Of a stretch of 6,151 nt of DNA, positions 4,631 to 6,151 are shown one piece after another. The stretch comes from Cryomorphaceae bacterium (GTDB taxonomy: Bacteria > Bacteroidota > Bacteroidia > Flavobacteriales > Schleiferiaceae). Within the stretch, counting starts at the first letter, position 1. Every line of letters starts with the position of its first letter. The position numbers and the translations under genes are program-made. The DNA lies in contig JABMNC010000088.1 in assembly GCA_013205365.1 (NCBI GenBank), forward strand, positions 1-6,151, read 5' to 3'. Below the pieces are notes generated by a model, which worked only from the letters and a program-made list of their open reading frames with translations, made no database searches and had not been told where the DNA came from.

Positions 4631-6151
4631 TTCTCGAATAACAGGCTTGGGCCACACGTTGTCGTCGCGGTTGACGTCGGCAGTCCAATGGCCCGGGTCT
4701 ACTTCAATGTAGCGCAGACCCTTAAGGGGTGTCTCAATGGTCAAGGTGAAGGTCTTTTGGGTAAAATTCCAGGGGCCTGCCAGCACCAAAAGGGGATCGG
4801 TCTTATGGCCCTGCTGCTCCAAAAGGGGAATCGTGTAGGTCATGCTGGCTCCGCTTTCAAAAGTCACTTTTACGTCCACGGGCATGGCCATGGTTCCGCG
4901 GCGCTCGAGGCGCAAATAGGTCAGGGCCACGTTATCGCTCCAAACGCTGTCAATGCCCACGTCGGGGTACTTGGTCGTGTTAATCCATTGGTCGTGGTAC
5001 CAGTCAAGGACCATTCCCGACTCGCGTTCGGCGATGCGCACAAAGTCTTCGGGGCGCGGATGCTTGAAGCTCCACTCCGCATGGTAGCGACGCATGATGC
5101 GCCAAAATGCCTCGTCGCCGACGATTCCGCGCAGCTGCACGAGGTAGAGCGAGCCCATCATGTAGGCCGCCATTTGGTAGGGGAACTTGCCGTCAAAGTA
5201 GTTGGCCGGCGTGCTGGCCGGCTCACGCCAAGAGGCCTTGGCAGCCCGCTTGGCAAAGGTGCCTAGGTATCCCTCGTGCGCGTTTGGCTTGTTGTCGCCC
5301 GAGAGGACGTTCATGACCTCGTCTTCGGCAAAGCTGGTGAAGCCCTCGTCCATCCAGTGGTAGCGCTGCTCGTCGGTAGCCAGCATGCCATAAAACCACA
5401 TGTGCGAGCCCTCGTGGGCAACCGTAGCAAAGGTTCCGAGGTACTCCTTGCCATGGGATTCCATTATGGTTGCCATGGGGTACTCCATAGCCCCTTCTCC
5501 GCCTTGGATCACGCTGAATTGGGGCCAGAGATAGGGTCCGAAGCGCTCGTTCATGAAGGCGAAGTAGGCCGCGATGTCGGCCCTAAAGCGCTCGTTCTCG
5601 TACATCATTGTTGATTTTGCGTCGGGCAGGTAGAAATAGTGAATCTCGGTTCCCGAAGGAAGGGTGAATCGCTGGTGGCGGTAGTCGCGGTCGGCGGTCC
5701 AGGCAAAATCGTGCACGTTGTCGGCCGCGAAGCGCCAGGTGATGCGCGATTTTTTCTTGTGCTTGACCGGCTCGTCGGTATAGCCGTGGCCGATTTCAGT
5801 GGGGTTTTGAAGGACGCCGGTTCCGCCCAAAACGAAGCTCGCGTCGGCGGTGATGTTGACCTCAAATCGCCCAAAATTGCCATAAAATTCTCGAGCTACG
5901 TAGAGGTCAGGGTGCCATCCGTCGCGGTCGTAGACGCACATTTTGGGGTACCACTGCGTGAAGCTGTAGTCTACTCCCTCTTTGTTATCGCGGCCTGCGC
6001 GCTCGATGACAATGGGAATCCGAGTGGTGTACTCGAGTTCAAAGACGTGGGTTGAACCGGGTGCTATGGACTCGTTGAGTCGCGCGTGCAGAATGGTTTG
6101 CTGCACGTCAAAGGCCACCTCGCGCCCGTTGTGCTTGACGACCCGCACGAT
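4628..6151 (-). CDS. M1-family zinc metallopeptidase (aminopeptidase-like), 5' end cut by the window
   Basis: Predicted zinc aminopeptidase of the gluzincin M1 family, removing N-terminal residues from peptides. The minus strand is open from the right edge (6151) to TAA at 4630-4628, 507 residues. Numbers here count from the GTG at 6148, which lies at the cut edge and is not taken as the start. Family motifs: an N-terminal saddle-type beta domain with QWYPKMCVYDRDGWHPD (65-81) and GGTGVLQNPTEIGHGY (108-123); the exopeptidase motif as GGEGAMEYPM (216-225); the zinc site HEGSH (H245, E246, H249), then E268 in WMDEGFTSF exactly 18 residues later; and probable transition-state Tyr329 in AAYMMG, 84 residues after H245. 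A C-terminal beta-rich segment (~395-506) follows, with no large helical domain as in ERAP-type members. The true start, about 50-130 residues and likely a signal peptide, lies outside the window, so secretion cannot be judged. No link to thiamine is apparent. It ends 10 bases from the receptor stop. Confidence 0.93.
   Translation of the reverse strand: MVRVVKHNGREVAFDVQQTILHARLNESIAPGSTHVFELEYTTRIPIVIERAGRDNKEGVDYSFTQWYPKMCVYDRDGWHPDLYVAREFYGNFGRFEVNITADASFVLGGTGVLQNPTEIGHGYTDEPVKHKKKSRITWRFAADNVHDFAWTADRDYRHQRFTLPSGTEIHYFYLPDAKSTMMYENERFRADIAAYFAFMNERFGPYLWPQFSVIQGGEGAMEYPMATIMESHGKEYLGTFATVAHEGSHMWFYGMLATDEQRYHWMDEGFTSFAEDEVMNVLSGDNKPNAHEGYLGTFAKRAAKASWREPASTPANYFDGKFPYQMAAYMMGSLYLVQLRGIVGDEAFWRIMRRYHAEWSFKHPRPEDFVRIAERESGMVLDWYHDQWINTTKYPDVGIDSVWSDNVALTYLRLERRGTMAMPVDVKVTFESGASMTYTIPLLEQQGHKTDPLLVLAGPWNFTQKTFTLTIETPLKGLRYIEVDPGHWTADVNRDDNVWPKPVIRE

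Noticed and set aside
4688..5266. Open frames on the plus strand opposite the M1 peptidase (also 5276-5614 and 5639-6055)
   Set aside because: They mirror the peptidase coding strand and have no recognisable features, while the minus strand carries the full zinc-site signature.
6146..6148. GTG at 6148 as the real start of the M1 peptidase
   Set aside because: The frame stays open to the window edge and the protein lacks the expected N-terminal segment, so the gene is cut by the window rather than starting here.

Overview
The window reads as a chromosomal stretch of a Bacteroidota bacterium, by eye fairly GC-rich for that phylum. The reasons are: a TonB-dependent receptor with typical Bacteroidota plug motifs, starts preceded by A/T-rich sequence rather than Shine-Dalgarno sequences, one good match to the Bacteroidota -7 promoter element (TAnnTTTG), and an M1 peptidase of a Bacteroidota-like subtype. 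Genus and species cannot be told from this sequence.

Layout: (1) 1-1029, minus strand: the N-terminal ~80% of S-adenosylhomocysteine hydrolase (ahcY), running off the left edge. (2) 1031-2185, plus strand: a single ORF joining a complete Sfp-type 4'-phosphopantetheinyl transferase to a complete NadR-like P-loop kinase with almost no linker. Its start codon is one base from that of ahcY, so the pair is divergent. (3) 2191-2268: a TPP (thiamine pyrophosphate) riboswitch starting a few bases after the fusion gene's stop codon, followed by a terminator-like hairpin at 2272-2289. (4) 2326-4617, plus strand: a complete TonB-dependent outer-membrane receptor. Its position behind the riboswitch points to uptake of thiamine or a thiamine precursor or phosphate. 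(5) 4628-6151, minus strand: most of an M1-family metallopeptidase with an intact zinc site, running off the right edge. It converges on the receptor gene with a 10-base gap.

How it fits together: the riboswitch should shut off the receptor when intracellular TPP is high. The riboswitch has a plausible expression platform, because the 5' arm of P5 and the 5' arm of the downstream hairpin can pair with each other as mutually exclusive alternatives. The kinase half of the fusion lies directly upstream of the thiamine receptor. Its substrate could be nicotinamide riboside, as in NadR, or a thiamine-related compound; the sequence does not decide this. ahcY and the M1 peptidase have no evident link to thiamine. 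No mobile element, CRISPR array, tRNA or rRNA was seen, and no gene-free stretch exceeds 150 bases. The points most worth a second look are the phosphopantetheinyl transferase-kinase fusion and the riboswitch wedged directly behind it.
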